From Lindgomyces ingoldianus (Eukaryota > Ascomycota > Dothideomycetes > Pleosporales > Lindgomycetaceae), in assembly GCF_010093535.1 (NCBI RefSeq), contig NW_022985196.1:186001-250000 (forward strand): DNA of 64,000 nucleotides, in the 5' to 3' direction. A model generated the notes under the pieces. It saw nothing but the letters and a program-made list of their open reading frames with translations. It searched no databases and had not been told where the DNA came from. A program made the position numbers and the translations under genes. This document shows positions 1 through 13,269 of this stretch, one piece after another (position 1 is the first letter of the stretch; every line of letters starts with the position of its first letter).

Positions 1-165
1 GACACTCAGACCCAGATCCCTCGCCGGAGTCCCTGGATCAAACCACAATATCCTATTCTCGTCGCGTCTCAACAAACAGCATGCCAGCCCGCCAATACAC
101 CCTCCAAGGCACAATCACCACCGCCAACAATGGTACCTCCGGCTGGCGGCGCAATCAATGGGTAG
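1..165 (+). other. Possible 3' end of a gene cut by the left window edge
   Basis: Frame 1 is open from the first base to a TAG at 163-165, giving about 54 Pro/Gln/Ala-rich residues that end in a Gly-rich tail. No domain is recognisable and there is no start codon inside the window, so this may be the C-terminus of a gene lying to the left or a chance open frame. Length and composition alone do not decide it. Confidence 0.15.
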
Positions 166-2400
166 TCTCGGGAGGATGATTCGAGCGATTCCTTATCATC
201 TGACCCAAGCCAGCCAGCTCACCACGCCAATCCTGCAAACCGGCTCCAAAAGTCTGACAACATTCTACCGGATTGGGTATTTCGAAATACGCCCTCCAAG
301 ATCATGTGAAGTTGCGCTTCGGGATGCGTTGCGCGTCTAGACCGCTCCGCACTAAGCGCAAGTCTCATCTCGTCTCATGGGAATTTTACGCCCTCGGTTC
401 ATTCCAAGGTTCTGGCTTGGCCGCCTGGTCGGTGGCTGTCTGCTTACCAGCTGAGTGGGGTGGTTTGGAGCCGGGCAAGCAAAATATCCTGCACCTAATC
501 CTGCCCGTCGGCAAGGCATGTTGACAGCAAGCAATGTATATGTGGAGTGTGTGTCGCGTGCGCTTAAAGAAGGATATTGCATTTCCTCTCATCTCGATCT
601 CGGGTAATTTGACTAACGTTGGCTGGCTTTTTGGGCGTCATGGCTGGACAAGGGAAGGAATTGCGGGATGGGTGCTTGCCACAACGGCATCTTATCCCGA
701 TTCGCACATCTTAACAGGCGCGGTATCGCTAGGGTTCGCTCGTACGGCTGGCTGAATGAACTTTGCAACATTTTGTTCCACGTCTTTTAATATCTTGATA
801 TCTTTGTGAGGCAGGGATTGGGTTTATAATAGCTTTAAATTTTTTTACTATGTCAAGCGTTCCGTCTGCATGGCTAGCGGAGAATCAGTCACCTGCAACA
901 TGTCAATTTCAAATCCCCAACATCATACCATCAAAGTATGTTGAGACTTTTTCAAATGCCAAGCGTTGCATCCACCAATGACAAAGGCTTTTCTGCAATA
1001 GAGTACATTTTCCAGCCATCCAACACTCAGAAACGACTCGCCACACCAGACCGCCTAATCTCCGTAACAACTACTTTCTCTCCATTTCTCCCCTCTCCCA
1101 AAACAAACTTAGAAGTGCATCTAGATCCGATCACATGACTTCCACATTCACACGAACTAGGATCACCCCAGGCTGTCAAAACTCTCTGTCACGATATGTC
1201 ACGATGTGTCACAGATTGTCGAATACGACCACGCTCCCATTCTGTCACTCCAACCCAATAGACACACCCAAAGCCCCCAAGACTCATTGCCCTGATTTTA
1301 TGGCTTCGTTCCGTCCCGCAGAATCCTCCTCGGAATACCTTTCTCTGTCTTCGCTTGCAGGAGGCTTGCAGCTGGCGGATTGACTGTGGATGCGAAGTGG
1401 GGCGCTCATTGGGCGGCGTTCACCGCTTCACGGAGTGCCCGAGCCACTGAGGAATGGGATTGGAGATTTTGGTTGCGGCTGGATGTGTTGGAAAAAAGGT
1501 GAGATGAAGAGTGAGTGGGAGAGTTGATGCTATCATGTTCCATGCAGGCGACATGAGCAAGGGACTGAAGAGTCACGTGGAATTGAATTCATTGCCAAGC
1601 CTATAATGGCTGCGGATCGGATTGCTTTTGCTTCTAATCAAGACCCGGTGTCTTTCCTCAAAATCTTCCTACGCAGTTTTGAGGCACATATAGTTCGAAT
1701 AGTCGGTTGTATCCTGTCTCCTTTCCTGTAACCGACAGTGATCTATCTAGTAACGCCTCCGTCAATTGACAGCAGCCCAAACATCCCTCATATCGAATAC
1801 TGGATCCAGATCGCCTGAGAACTCTTCACAAACTTCTAGCGTTATCGTTCCCTCAGAATAAAATGTTATTTGACTTAGTATTGCAAATGTTTACCCAATT
1901 ATCGCAAGTTCCAATACGGATAGTAGTTTACTGAAGTTTCACTGTCAAAAAGAGGATTAGATCTTACTGATATGTTTGGGGATAGAACTGCTTATTTAAT
2001 AAAGCGGGATATAGGAGCTCGTTGGCATTTCAAGGCTCGGGGCTAGCTATTCCTATTTTAGTCTAGCACCTAACCCTAATTCTTGTCAAGGTATTCGGCA
2101 AAGGGACAATGTCAGTGTATTACAGCGAAGTAAACAAGATCTCAAAGAGAATCTAGAAAGGTCTTCTACCACGTAAACCATGTTCTGATATCCCCATATC
2201 AATCCTGATCCCCTATATGCCACGCTATTAGCTTTCCCTTACCCCTCGTTTCCCTCCTATCATACAAAGCACATATCCGAAGCAATGGTATCATCCCCTC
2301 TAACCCACCACGCCAGGAAATGCATGCACCTAGAACACTGTAGCGTTTGAAATCAGCCGAAGTAAAGGGCCAAGATACCACTCCATCATCGCCCTTGAAA
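166..2400. other. Intergenic stretch without a recognisable gene
   Basis: Only short unrelated ORFs occur on both strands and none has recognisable protein content or splice-linked extensions. The sequence is mixed, with T/A-rich patches near 780-860 and 1860-2060. It contains the 3' flank of the TFIIIC gene that ends at 2401. I see no RNA gene or repeat structure here. Confidence 0.4.
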
Positions 2401-5400
2401 TCATATCATCTCATCATCCGGCTCACCCTCAGCATCGATATCCTCAGGCTCACCTTCCGCATCTATATCTACATCCTCATTCTCTACAACCTCCTCCTGC
2501 ACGGATATATCTTGAGGCCTCGGTAAAGGAGCGAAGGAGACACGATGTCTTCCTCTCCTACGTGGTGTAGGTTCCCAGTCCATGGTGGCCGCATCACTGT
2601 CTCCGTCTGCAATCGTGTACAGGAGAGGCCCCGCGCCCGGTGTAGTCGTAGGAGCTCGTGTGGGACGGAGGCCGCGAACCTGGGGGCTCAGTTCTGCACC
2701 TTGGTTTAGACCCTTGATGTAACGATACTGGCTCCGTGAGTTCCAAAGTACCGCGTCGCTGAAGCCCCCATACCCCCCACCATCTCCTCCCTCACCCTCA
2801 CTGGCCTCCTCCTCCCCATTACCTACTGCATTTATTGCTGCTACCGCCATGCCATTCTCTGAATTCACCATTTGGGAGAAACGAGTGTTGTACTTGGATC
2901 GCCACTGGAGCTCTCCTTCGGACTTCTTCTTCTTAATATGTTCGCCAAACCAATCATCCTTTTCACCAATTAACTGGTCGCCAAACGCAGCCCAGAAACC
3001 TGGGTTTGCTCGGTAAGTTGCCATGTCCACACCCCCTTTCTTAGCGCCGTGCTTGCTAGCTGCATTTACAGATACAAGCCAGGAGAGTACCATTTCAACT
3101 TCGAAAAGCTCAGCACCCTTACTGCACTGCCTATGGATGGTTTTGGCTGAGGAGCCTGGGAGAAAGACCAGGGCATGGAGGATCAGGTTGAGCACGCGGT
3201 TCCACCAGGGCCAAATAACCGTTCTCCCATCAATACTGCTCCATATCGGTAGCAATGCATTCGGATCATTCGGATCGGAAAGCGGCGGTCTCTCTATTTG
3301 CGCCCAAGATCCAGTCGAGGAAGGAAGTGGATTTTTCAAAGGCAAGAGGGGACTTCCATATTGGTAGATTGATGTCGGCACAACATCGATGTCCCAGAAG
3401 AGTTGCCAGCGATCGAAGCCCCTCGAATTGTACTCTGCAGTAACGAAACCCCACTTTGATATTCTTGGGCTAGGGCCGTCAATGTCGTTGTTGATTGGTG
3501 GTAATCGCGGCACCATTCTCACCCGTCCTTCATTTAGAAGGGAGTAGAGCATTATAGCGAAACCTTCGTCGGCACTTCGAGATACTTCCACAACTCGCTT
3601 CTCGATATCGATGTTCGAGAACGCAGCGTCCAGTTTCTTTTTGTGTTCCACCGCTTCCATGAAATGCACCAACTCAAGCGTACGTTTGTACTGGATCGCA
3701 AGTGTGGCAGTGAAGTTAAAGTTCCGACCTGGCATTAAGCGCTTCGACTTCCTCTGCTTGATCGCCTTGGAGTCCACCAATTCCTTAACAGCCTCCTTAA
3801 TAACAGGCGCACCCAGAGGGTACAGCTTGTCGTGTGCAAACCTGCTATCGTAGATGGACTGGGGTGTTGCAATGTTGGAACGTATCCAGGAGCGCGCCCG
3901 TAAGAGAGCGTGTTCATGACAAGAGGTAGATGGGGTTTTTGGGTGCATAGGGACATAGTAATTTAGGTCCAATGTTCGCCGTTCACGGTGAACGAGCGGG
4001 AAGTCTTTCTTGTACCAATCTCGGCGATTGAATGGCTCATAGTTCGATTCATCGACGAAGTAGTCCCGGAGCACCCTATGATCTTTGGGAAGCAGAGCAC
4101 TGGGATACTTGCAATTTCTCATTGCCCATTGGACTAGAGAGCCCCAATCGTAGCTTTTAAAGTCCTCAATGCTGTCAAGAATGCCGTTTTCGTACGCATT
4201 GAGGAAGGAAGACTGAAACGTGGCATTTAGAGCATTGACTTGAGAAGCCATGTTCCGCTGCATCCAATTCCAGATCTTCCTTAGCTTTTGCTGATTAAAG
4301 CTAGAGTCTGAGCTGTACACCTTCTCAACAATTGACCAGTCCATGCCTCCATCTTCACCAGACATGGACGATGCAATGACAAGTGTCAAGAACAATTTCT
4401 TAAACTTATCGGTGATGTCTGGTTCCACGAAAACGGCCCTGGTAATATGGTCCCTGTTCGGATTCCTCAGGCGGTATCCTCTAGGCCTCGGCCTTGGAGC
4501 TGGGGTTGGTTCTTCCGGATTACCTGTAAGACCGACCAATCGTTGTACAACCGTTGGTTCGTCATTGAGAGTGTGTTTCTGTTGATACCTAAGTGCCGGA
4601 TCGCTCCCTTCATCATCGTCCGCTTGACTAGTAAGCACGCCATGCACTTTAGGTAATAGCTTCTGGCTGTGAGGGTTCTTCTTCTGCGGGCCTTCGTCAT
4701 CGACAAGATCACTGTTGTCGTTCTCAAAAATACGGATTCTCTTTCTTGATCGACTCCTGTAGGAAACTCCAGGTCGCAAACTACGCTGTAAAGATTCCAT
4801 TTTTGCAGTTTCATGCCGGCCAGGAAATTCGAGGTTAATAAATGAATCGGGTGCGTCCTCTCTCTCAGGTAAGCCTGCTCTGAGTAGAAAATCTCTGTAC
4901 TGCTCTTCCCATGCGATGATGTTGCCGACGTCCTGGTAAAACTTCCGGTGTATGGCGTCTTCCAGCATAGCCTTCTCTTGTGGCCATACAGCAACCTCGT
5001 CAGCAGACTTTCCGAGACCCTGCGTGCGGATTTCCGAAAGGGATTTAAGTGGATTTTTGACCGGGTTGTTGCTTGGGTCCACCCAAAGATGGATGCGAGC
5101 GTTACGTTGGACAGCGAACTCCGTAGAAAACGTGCCAGTCGTGGAGTGAAAGCGAATGTTTGGATCTAAGAGTGTTGTGACAGTTTGCATCTCGTACTGC
5201 GGATCGAAAGCTGAAGCATCAATGTTCACGAATCCATCGTCATCTCTAGGTTGGTCTGCTTTAGTTGATGTGGTCCGCCTTCCAGAAACCGGCTTGAGGT
5301 CTGATTTGAGAGCTTCGTACCTCGGCCTGGGTCCAACATATTCGAAGTCTGAAGAAGTGGATTCGGTGTCGCGAGGTCCATCTTCTAGAGTATTTTCAAC

Positions 5401-8400
5401 GAACTCGAAGTGTGAAGAGGCATGTGGTGCAGACAGCGAATCTTCTGAAGATGCAGACGGTGTTGGAGATAGTGCTCGACCTCCATCGCTTTCATTTGAA
5501 TCGTCGATATTGAATTGGCGGACCATATGAAGATATGATTGGCCGTTGTTTGAACGCCCTGACTTAGTTAGAGGCCCGGCGTTCAGGGTTTCCAGCCTCA
5601 TACGTGCAACTCGATCATGACGACATCCACGCGATCCTAAGAGGTATCTCTCAATCTCTTCGTTCATCCTCTTCCTTTCCTCAAGGTCCTTTCGTCTTCG
5701 ACTTTCAGCCTTGCTCCTCCGGGCTCGCGCCGATGCCGTGATTCGTTGCTCTAGTTTTTCCTCTGCAAAAGAGTCTGGAATCTCAATCGTTGCGTCTATG
5801 TCCGCTAGAGGTACCACTCGAGAATTCGCGTCCTGTCCTCCAAGGAGATCATGGACTGCCTTGGGAATGAAGCGTTTTGGATAAACAGAAATCATATTAC
5901 GTTGGAGCTCCTTGACCTCTGGACTTGAAGGCGTGAGGTGCGGAAGGGCGAGGATTGTTTTGTCAATTTCCTTTTCGCCATAAAAATTGGTCATCTGAAA
6001 TTGAAACCTCTTGAGTTTTGAGCTCTGGGTGAGAAACTTGACCGTATTATTTAGAGTGCTACGGTCAGGCTTATTCCATCCTGGAGCAGCGCGCTTATCC
6101 CACAAGGTGTAAAAGGGATTGGCAATCTCTCCGTTGCCAGGGAATACACCCCCGCAACGTGCAAGAAGTTCCAAGAAGATCTGTCTTCGTAGATGGTGAA
6201 CACTGCCCTGGCCAAGACGTACACCGCTGGGGAAGGCTAAGTATCGCGGCTTGCGCGTGTACGCCCTGGTACTGAGCTCGTAGATAGTAGCTGCATCGGT
6301 ACTGTTACCTTCACTTAGATCCACGACAGCGTATTCATCATTGTCAGTGGTTTGTGCTGGATTGCTTGTCTTTCTGTCGCCTCCTTCCTTTTCTGTCGTT
6401 GGTGGAGTAGCGGATTGTATGGGTGGAACGGATGTGTTGACATATGGGCTAACATATGTAGGAGTATGAGCCGCTGGGAAATTAATCGGAGTCCATGTAG
6501 GATGCGATGATTGAAAGATGAGTTGTTCCGGTTGCGATATGGGAGGGTTCGGTGGCCCGACGTTAGTTGAGGCGACTGAGGCTTGTGTTTCAATCATTAA
6601 TGGTACGTCGTCAGCAGCTTGGATGGCTTCGGGCTGCTCGGGCTCAGCTGGCGCAACTTGAGCTTCCGCATCTTCGGTCTGATCAACTCTAGCCCGCTCT
6701 GTGGATGGATGTCCTTCTTCTTGCTCAGCACTGGGAGCAACAATATCATTTCCTGGTGTTAGTTCTTTACTCGCTGCAAGAGATGGTCTTGCCCGTTTGC
6801 GCTTCTTCTGTCCCGGAATTGAGAGTTCATAATTTCTGCGCACAACAGTTGGATCGGGTCGAAACCATTCAAATTCCTTCAACCTTGATGATTTGAAGAT
6901 AGCAAATAGAGCTTTCCTGGGGCGACCCCTTGCAATTGGGCGAGTCATGAACGGATTCACATAAATCCCAGGCTCCGAACGTTGCGTGAATTTGTTTACG
7001 ATCTCCTCAACGCGACGGGAGATGACTGCAGAGATTTCTTGGACTGAAGTTGCTGGAGGGTAAGGTGTTGTGCTCGACCCTGCATGATTCCACGAATCCG
7101 CTTCCTTTTGTGGACCGTCGCGCCCTAGCCCACTGCTCGCAACTGCTAGCGCATCTGTTTGGAAGGGTGATGCTACAGCTGATTTTGGTATGGTTCGATG
7201 TTCAGATCCAGGTGTGTCTACGGCCGACGTCTTACGCGGTTTCCTCATCCTTTTGATGGGGTGGTTTTCAAACTCACCTGCCTTGCGTTTCGTAGCGGTA
7301 GAAGGGGTAGCCTGAGGCGTGGTTGTAGCATCGATCGGCTCATTCTGGTCGTTCATACCCGCAAGACTTTGAAGTTGATCCATGGTTCTTGGAGTCCTTG
7401 GTTGACTTTGCGGGGTTTCTTTATCCCCTGAGATAGTAAATGCGGTATCGTCAACATTCTGGCTAGCTTCGAGATTCATTGTCGTGTCTGGGGTAGCAGG
7501 CGCTCCAACTATGCCACGTTCTCGGCGCAGCTCTTCGAGAACGGCTTTGCTCAACCGGCCCATTGGAGCTAACCCTCTTGCTATTCTCTGCTCTTTTGTG
7601 AGCAGCGGTTGCGTGCTAGAGCTAGGGTGATTTCCAGGCTTTGGCTTAGGCTTAGGCTTAGGTTTGGGTGACCCTTCATCATCCTGCACAATGAAATCCG
7701 GTAACGCAAATGGGTTCTTTGTCTTTCTTCGATGCTCTCGAATCTGGTCTTCAATACTTTGCTTGAGCCGACCCCTCGCAGGTAGTCCAAGCGCCACCCT
7801 CTGCTCAGCTGTGAGTAGGGGTGTGGGAGCCCCCTTGCCTCCCCGAGGCTTATTGAAGAAGGTCAGGCCTGTCCCAGAATCTTTAGTGGGTGTTCTACTC
7901 CCGGCAGGTGCTTGGCCAGCCTCGCGCATGGCCTTTTCGATAGCATACTCGCGGATACGCTTTAGTTCAGTCGCCGCTTTAAGCTCTTCTCGTGTTACAA
8001 GCTGAGTGCGGCTTAGAGCAGGTAACCGCTGAGAACGACCAGGCTTATCATCTCCCATTTCTCTGTATATCGCGTTATCCCAGGACTGCGTTCCTCGTGG
8101 CCCTCGTTTAATCGCCTTTAAGCAGACAGCAAGTGATGAGGCACCATGGCGACCATAAAAATCATTCAGATTAAGCTGTCGGAAGCCCCATGAATCGAGT
8201 CTTATGGACTCCTGGGCAGTCTTTCGCGAACGGCCTTTCGGCATGTTGGAATAACTTTTCTGCGCCTCTCTACGGACAGCTTCCCACGATGCTTCTCTTG
8301 CATCAACGGCTTTTTGAAAATGGCCATGAGTGCGGTAGACGTAATGAACGTATTTTTTCTCTTGGGTGACCGCAGTATCTCTGATGACTGCAAGATGCCG

Positions 8401-10413
8401 CAGATGGGGTGGTTGGCTCTCCTCCCAATTGTCCGTGATGCGGCTCATTAATGCCTCGACAGGTCGTTTCCAGAATTTGCCAACAGTCCTCTCCCTTAGG
8501 AAGGCAGAAGAACAACCCTGGATTCCAGCTAGATTGAGGGTATCGAAGATTAAGTTCGCTACCGTTTGATCTGGATCCCATTGTGGAGGAATGCGGGATT
8601 TGTCAACAAGCCCATCTTGCTCTTCATCGTCATCTCCAACAGCATCGTTATCGTCGAAATCTACTTCAAGCTCAAGATCTCGCATGATGTCGTCGCTGTC
8701 CTCATCTTCTTCGAGGATGTTGTTCATGGATCGGGTACTCTCATTTCTGCGCTTGAAATGAAGATTCTTGATATCGTCCTCGTTGGGTTCTCGGAGGGCA
8801 GATAAGCAAACAAGCCATGTGTCTCTAGAGCCCCTCCTCCGAGCTCGAACCCTCCGAAGAAACCCAGATTCTGCAAGCCGAATGACAGCGTTTCTGATAG
8901 CGCGCTGATTCCACAATTTCATAGGAATGCCCTGCTGAGTATTATTGACCTGTGTGGCAGCCGTGGAAGGGAAGCTTACCATTTTTTTTTGAAGGTCTCG
9001 AACTGCTACGACTCCGAAATTCTGTAACAGCTTGTAAAGGAGGCCGACAAAGTTCGAAAGAACAATGTTACCATTCACGAACACATCTTCAACACTGTCG
9101 CCTGCTTTTAGAAAATGCCCCTTTTGGACGAATTTCTTGTGAACGCATATACTTGTTCTCATCTTGACTGCATGAACGGGCTTCTTTTCGATATAGCCTT
9201 TCTTGGCTAGCATGTCCGTTCTGTGCGGCACCGACCGTTTGTCCTGCCCGCTTATGTGGACTAGTTCAGGTTGAAGAATACCGTCAGCACCGTGAGATGC
9301 GATGATCGACAAGAGGGCAAACTCCATCCAGGGCAACTTTTGAAGGTCTACCGAATGTCCTGCAATCGCTCGCCAAGTTCGGTCTTGGCTAGCATATATA
9401 CGTGGCGCGCTCGTTGATATTGCGGGTTCATCGAAGACAGGGGTGTTCATGAAGATGCCTTTTGGCATCCTGCGAGGGCCTCGTTTTGGTTTGGCAAGTA
9501 GAGGGGTTTCGGCGTAACCATTATCGTTTGAATCCATTACAATGTCGTCCTCGTCCTGGTCAACTTGCTGGCTGAGGATCGGAGACGTACCTGAGTCAGG
9601 TGGAGGTACATGCGGTCGCTCGCCATGATGTTCCGCAATCTCTGGTCTGTGCCCCGATGAAGTTCGGTTGCCGGTGGACTTGCGATGGGCATGTTTGCGA
9701 ACATTTCCTAGAGGACTCAACTTGAACGAGTCATATGGGCCTGGAGTTGTGGGATCGGTTAATGCGTCGCTGTCGTTTGCCAAAGCTTGGGCAAGCTGGT
9801 GTGAAAATTCCTCAGAGACAAATGGACAGCCTGGCCTACTTCGAGGTTGCTTCGCGGCCGTTGTGGGTCGTGACCGCTCGGTGGATCCAGCCCTATTAGA
9901 GCTACTTTCTTGTCTTTCTAGAGCCTCAAACTCAAATAGTGACACATTGCGTGTATCTCCGGCATGAACGATTCGGACGTCTTGGTGACTGCAGAGCCAA
10001 TTCCAGAGCTTCTCCAAGTACGGACGGCTGAGCCTTCCATCGTGTGCAGGAAGATTTCGGTTGCTAGATGACTTCAAAGGACGTTTGCCATTTTCTTGGT
10101 AATACTTTTGTACGAAACGACGAAAGTCTGCGCTGCCGGCTCCTATGTATTAAGGTTAGTGGAGTAAAAATGAAGGTTCAGAGGTGATAAGCGAGATTCG
10201 AACGCAACGCACACTGACCAAATCAATGGGGAGAGCAGAAACAGAAAACAAGTAGAAAACAGGTTGGACCAGTCTCGTCGAGGATGGAGAGCACTATATT
10301 CACTCTAATGAGGTGAGGTTGTGCTATAGCAACAAAGCAAACATACCTTGGGTTCCGCAGAGGGCGATCTCTCCAAGTAGAAACTCGATGAGCCCATCGA
10401 AACCTTTCGCCAT
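2401..10413 (-). CDS. TFC3: TFIIIC B-block binding subunit (tau138, TFC3/sfc3-like)
   Basis: This is the largest subunit of RNA polymerase III factor TFIIIC, which binds the B block of tRNA genes in the nucleus. Two exons are read: 10413-10347 (ATG, 22 codons plus one base) and 10142-2401, joined across a 204-bp GT..AG intron, giving about 2602 residues. The long open frame by itself begins at a TTG near 10077, so the short first exon supplies the true start. A B-block winged-helix segment lies at about residues 287-345. An AT-hook (RGRPRK) sits mid-protein. Two copies of an LLTxEQR..GL...GRL segment lie in a basic linker beside a KPKP tract. The C-terminus is acidic with EGEPEDIDAEGEP repeats. 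The family is large and poorly conserved outside the winged helices. Exon 1 rests on splice logic and frame continuity. Confidence 0.88.
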
Positions 10414-10763
10414 AATCTCTTCCGCCCGTCCCCTTGCAGCTACTGGCAGCGAAGCAAGCAAGGAAGTTCGATATTCTAAATCATCTCAAGTGATGAAAAG
10501 ACGAAGGAAAGGTGGGGGATCGAACGCAGGTTGTATTGGATGATGGTTGCAGGTCAGGCAAAGCCTGCAGCAGGAATGCCGACTCAGAGGTTGTGGCGGG
10601 GCACACTAGTGTCTTGGCACACCCCTCCTATGCCAAAGTGACATCGACGCAAGAGAATGGAATGCAGCTCATTATCAGATGGTGTGAAGGAGAAATATCA
10701 ATGGTGGAACCGGGGGCTATAACGGTCCAAGGAATTCATTTCACTTGTATGTGCATCGTGAAG

Positions 10764-11722
10764 TTAATTATTCCGCCTTGCCTCCATAAGCTTGCGATAG
10801 GTGTTGATAATGCCCTGTCGTGCCTCGCCCAGCTCCTCCCTCTTCTTCAAACTCCCGACTGAGTTGGGTATGTTGTCTACATTCACCCTAGCGCCGTTCT
10901 TTACCTTAAAGATCTCCCTTGGTATCCTTTCGAACTGCGGTGGTGCCTGGACGACATCGTGCAGACCCTTCCTCTCCTGCCTCTGCTTCTTCAGCGCCTC
11001 CCAAGGATCTTCTTCCCTATCATCCACTTCGCCGACAATCAATTTCCGTTTCCCTTTCTTTTTCTTCTTCTTTTTACTCGGGATGGGCAGATCAGCAGTC
11101 TTGTCTTCCCACATTGCGTCAAGCTCATCTTGCTCCTCTGCTGCTAACTCAAGCTCTTCTTGTTCCTTGTCTCGTATACGCGCTTCCTCTGCACGCCAAC
11201 CTTCTTGTAGTTTACGCAGCTTCTTCTCGTGTCTCGTCATCCTATGATCTCGCATGCCCTCAACCTTTTTACCCTTCTTTTGAACGCTGGCCAAAGGTAA
11301 GGCCTGGTTCACTCTCTGCGAAAATTCTGATAGCTTCTCTCCGGGCATGATCTTAGGTATTGCCTGTGCTTCACTATCCACCGTATCTTCCGGCAATACC
11401 TCATTGACCTTGGGCTTCTTTTGCTTCGGTTGGGGACCATTGTCGAGCCCTTTTGGACCTTTACTAGATGCTTTGAATTGCATGAGCCGGGCAAAAGCTT
11501 TTGGCGTGTCATCTTCACCGTAGCCGTCAGCTATTTTGCGCTTCTTTTTCTTCGGTGCCGAATTTGGTGCTCTGGTTTTGCCGACGGGGAGAGGTGCTGC
11601 TCGATCGGAGGGTGCGAGGTTGAAGCTGCGTGAAACAATTAGCGTGAGCTATATCGAAGAGACGCAGACACTACTCACAGCGAATCATTGGCGTCGCCCT
11701 TCCTCTTATGTTTGTGTGGCAT
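10764..11722 (-). CDS. Lysine-rich CCDC137-like nuclear protein
   Basis: Exons 11722-11679 and 11625-10764, separated by a 53-bp intron, give about 301 residues starting MPHKHKRKGD. The protein is highly basic, with KKKKRK-type nuclear/nucleolar signals near residue 45 and a K-rich run mid-protein, plus a predicted coiled region (RMTRHEKKLRKLQEGW). Two islands resemble animal CCDC137: a PGEKLSEFSQRVNQAL segment, and a C-terminal PPxFxRxP segment followed by an R..II..YRKLMEARR helix. The role is not established; a ribosome-biogenesis link is only a guess from composition. It lies 350 bp downstream of the TFIIIC start, on the same strand. Confidence 0.75.
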
Positions 11723-13269
11723 GTTGATGAGGGTTGTGGTGTAATTTTCTCGTCGCGAAAAGTTGGCGAAAATTCGAGGTTCCGAAACAGACTGGCTAAG
11801 CTTTTCCCAGAAAGCTTGGCATCGGAACAGATCACATGCTTCACCCTCACCTTTGCGCTCATCGAGGCTGTAAGATTCGCGGCACTGCATGTAATCATCA
11901 CTCTTGTGGCCACTTTGTTGCATTTCATATCGAGCCCGTATATCAATTTTAGCATATATTATCATAATGAAACGCCATCGGAGTCCATTATCTTTTCAGG
12001 TTTCTCCGCTGCACTTCCAGATCCAGACTTCTCGGCTGTTCTCAATCGGGCGGAGCCACCCTCCAGCGATTATGAAATCCCGCCAGTGAACCAGAAGAAA
12101 CATTTTGTCGACTGATCGTCTTTACTTCAGAAACTGAACCTGAAATAGCTTATTCCAGAATAATGTGAGGCATTTCGAGCAGACCACACAGAGCAGACTT
12201 GAGAAGAATTGAAACAGCACGACTGTTTGTGATGGCCAAGGGTGTGCTTCACCGTGACCGGTCCGACTCGTGCACGACATGTGCCGAAAACTTAGACCAG
12301 GAGCTGCAAGTGCAGAAACGAGGTATGGGATGTTTCTGGGCGCCGAGACAGAACTGAATCGTTGTGCGTGGGTGATATGTTGGGGACTGCAACACCAACC
12401 TCGGACAACGGGCATGGTGGCGATCATGGTCAAATGAAATGAAGCAGACGGTCGAGCCAATGATAGTATCGCCAATTGCGCTGACCTTTAATGGATGTCT
12501 GACAAGTCAAAGCATGGGGGCAGGCGGCGTGGCTCTGGTCACCGAACCATTGCACCTTTCTGGCTGTGATGGTGAAAGGGAGTGGGCCAATCACGCCGAC
12601 GGGAAGACATCGTGGCCGCAGCCGTGAGAGGGAACCGGTTTCCGGCCTCTTCGGTATCCACCTTGATGAAAACACTCTGAAGGCGCTATCTCCTCAGAGT
12701 ATAAGTCTGTCCTCCAGGTTTAAAGGATCCGCGTGTCACACTGTTTGGTGCGTTGCTGATTCTTACTGCTCACCAACTGCCATCGGCGCTTCAGCCGAAA
12801 CGCGCTCGACAGACGAAAGGTCCCTTTTTTCCACTTATCCCAGGCCGTCTCTGTCACACGGCATCGTGTCCGCATCTTGCCCGCACCGTGCGGACCCCCA
12901 AACCGTCGTCTGGATCCTTTGCTCAAGCGTGTGGCGCCTCCTGGGCCAGGCCACGGTTATATTGGTTTGTGTCTCTCTTAAAGGCTCTGGCGCCCGTCAC
13001 CATCGAACCATCGCAGCGACATCGCCGACACCCACCCACTGATCTCCTCTCCACTCCTTCTTCACTCCACCTTGCAATCTACAAAGTACCGGTGCACAAT
13101 CACAATATTAGAATCCCGCAGAACGACTTCCGAGGCCCCTGGCTTTTGCAGCCCTTCGGCGCTAGCCCATCTAGAGCCTGGATCTTTCCAAAAGCTGTGC
13201 CAAGCTCAAATTGCGCGATTCGCGACAGGGTTTCCGCTTCTATCGACAACGATTGGCCCTGTTCCTGGC
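11723..13269. other. Divergent intergenic/promoter region
   Basis: This 1.5-kb gap separates the minus-strand CCDC137-like gene from the plus-strand phosphodiesterase gene and must hold both promoters. The last ~250 bases before the phosphodiesterase start are C/T-rich, as is common in 5' leaders of filamentous fungi. The ORFs here are short and unconvincing. Confidence 0.4.

Noticed and set aside
10185..10210. Possible tRNA T-loop (TTCGAATC) on the minus strand
   Set aside because: The T-stem does not pair and no A-box or acceptor stem is present; it lies within the TFIIIC intron.
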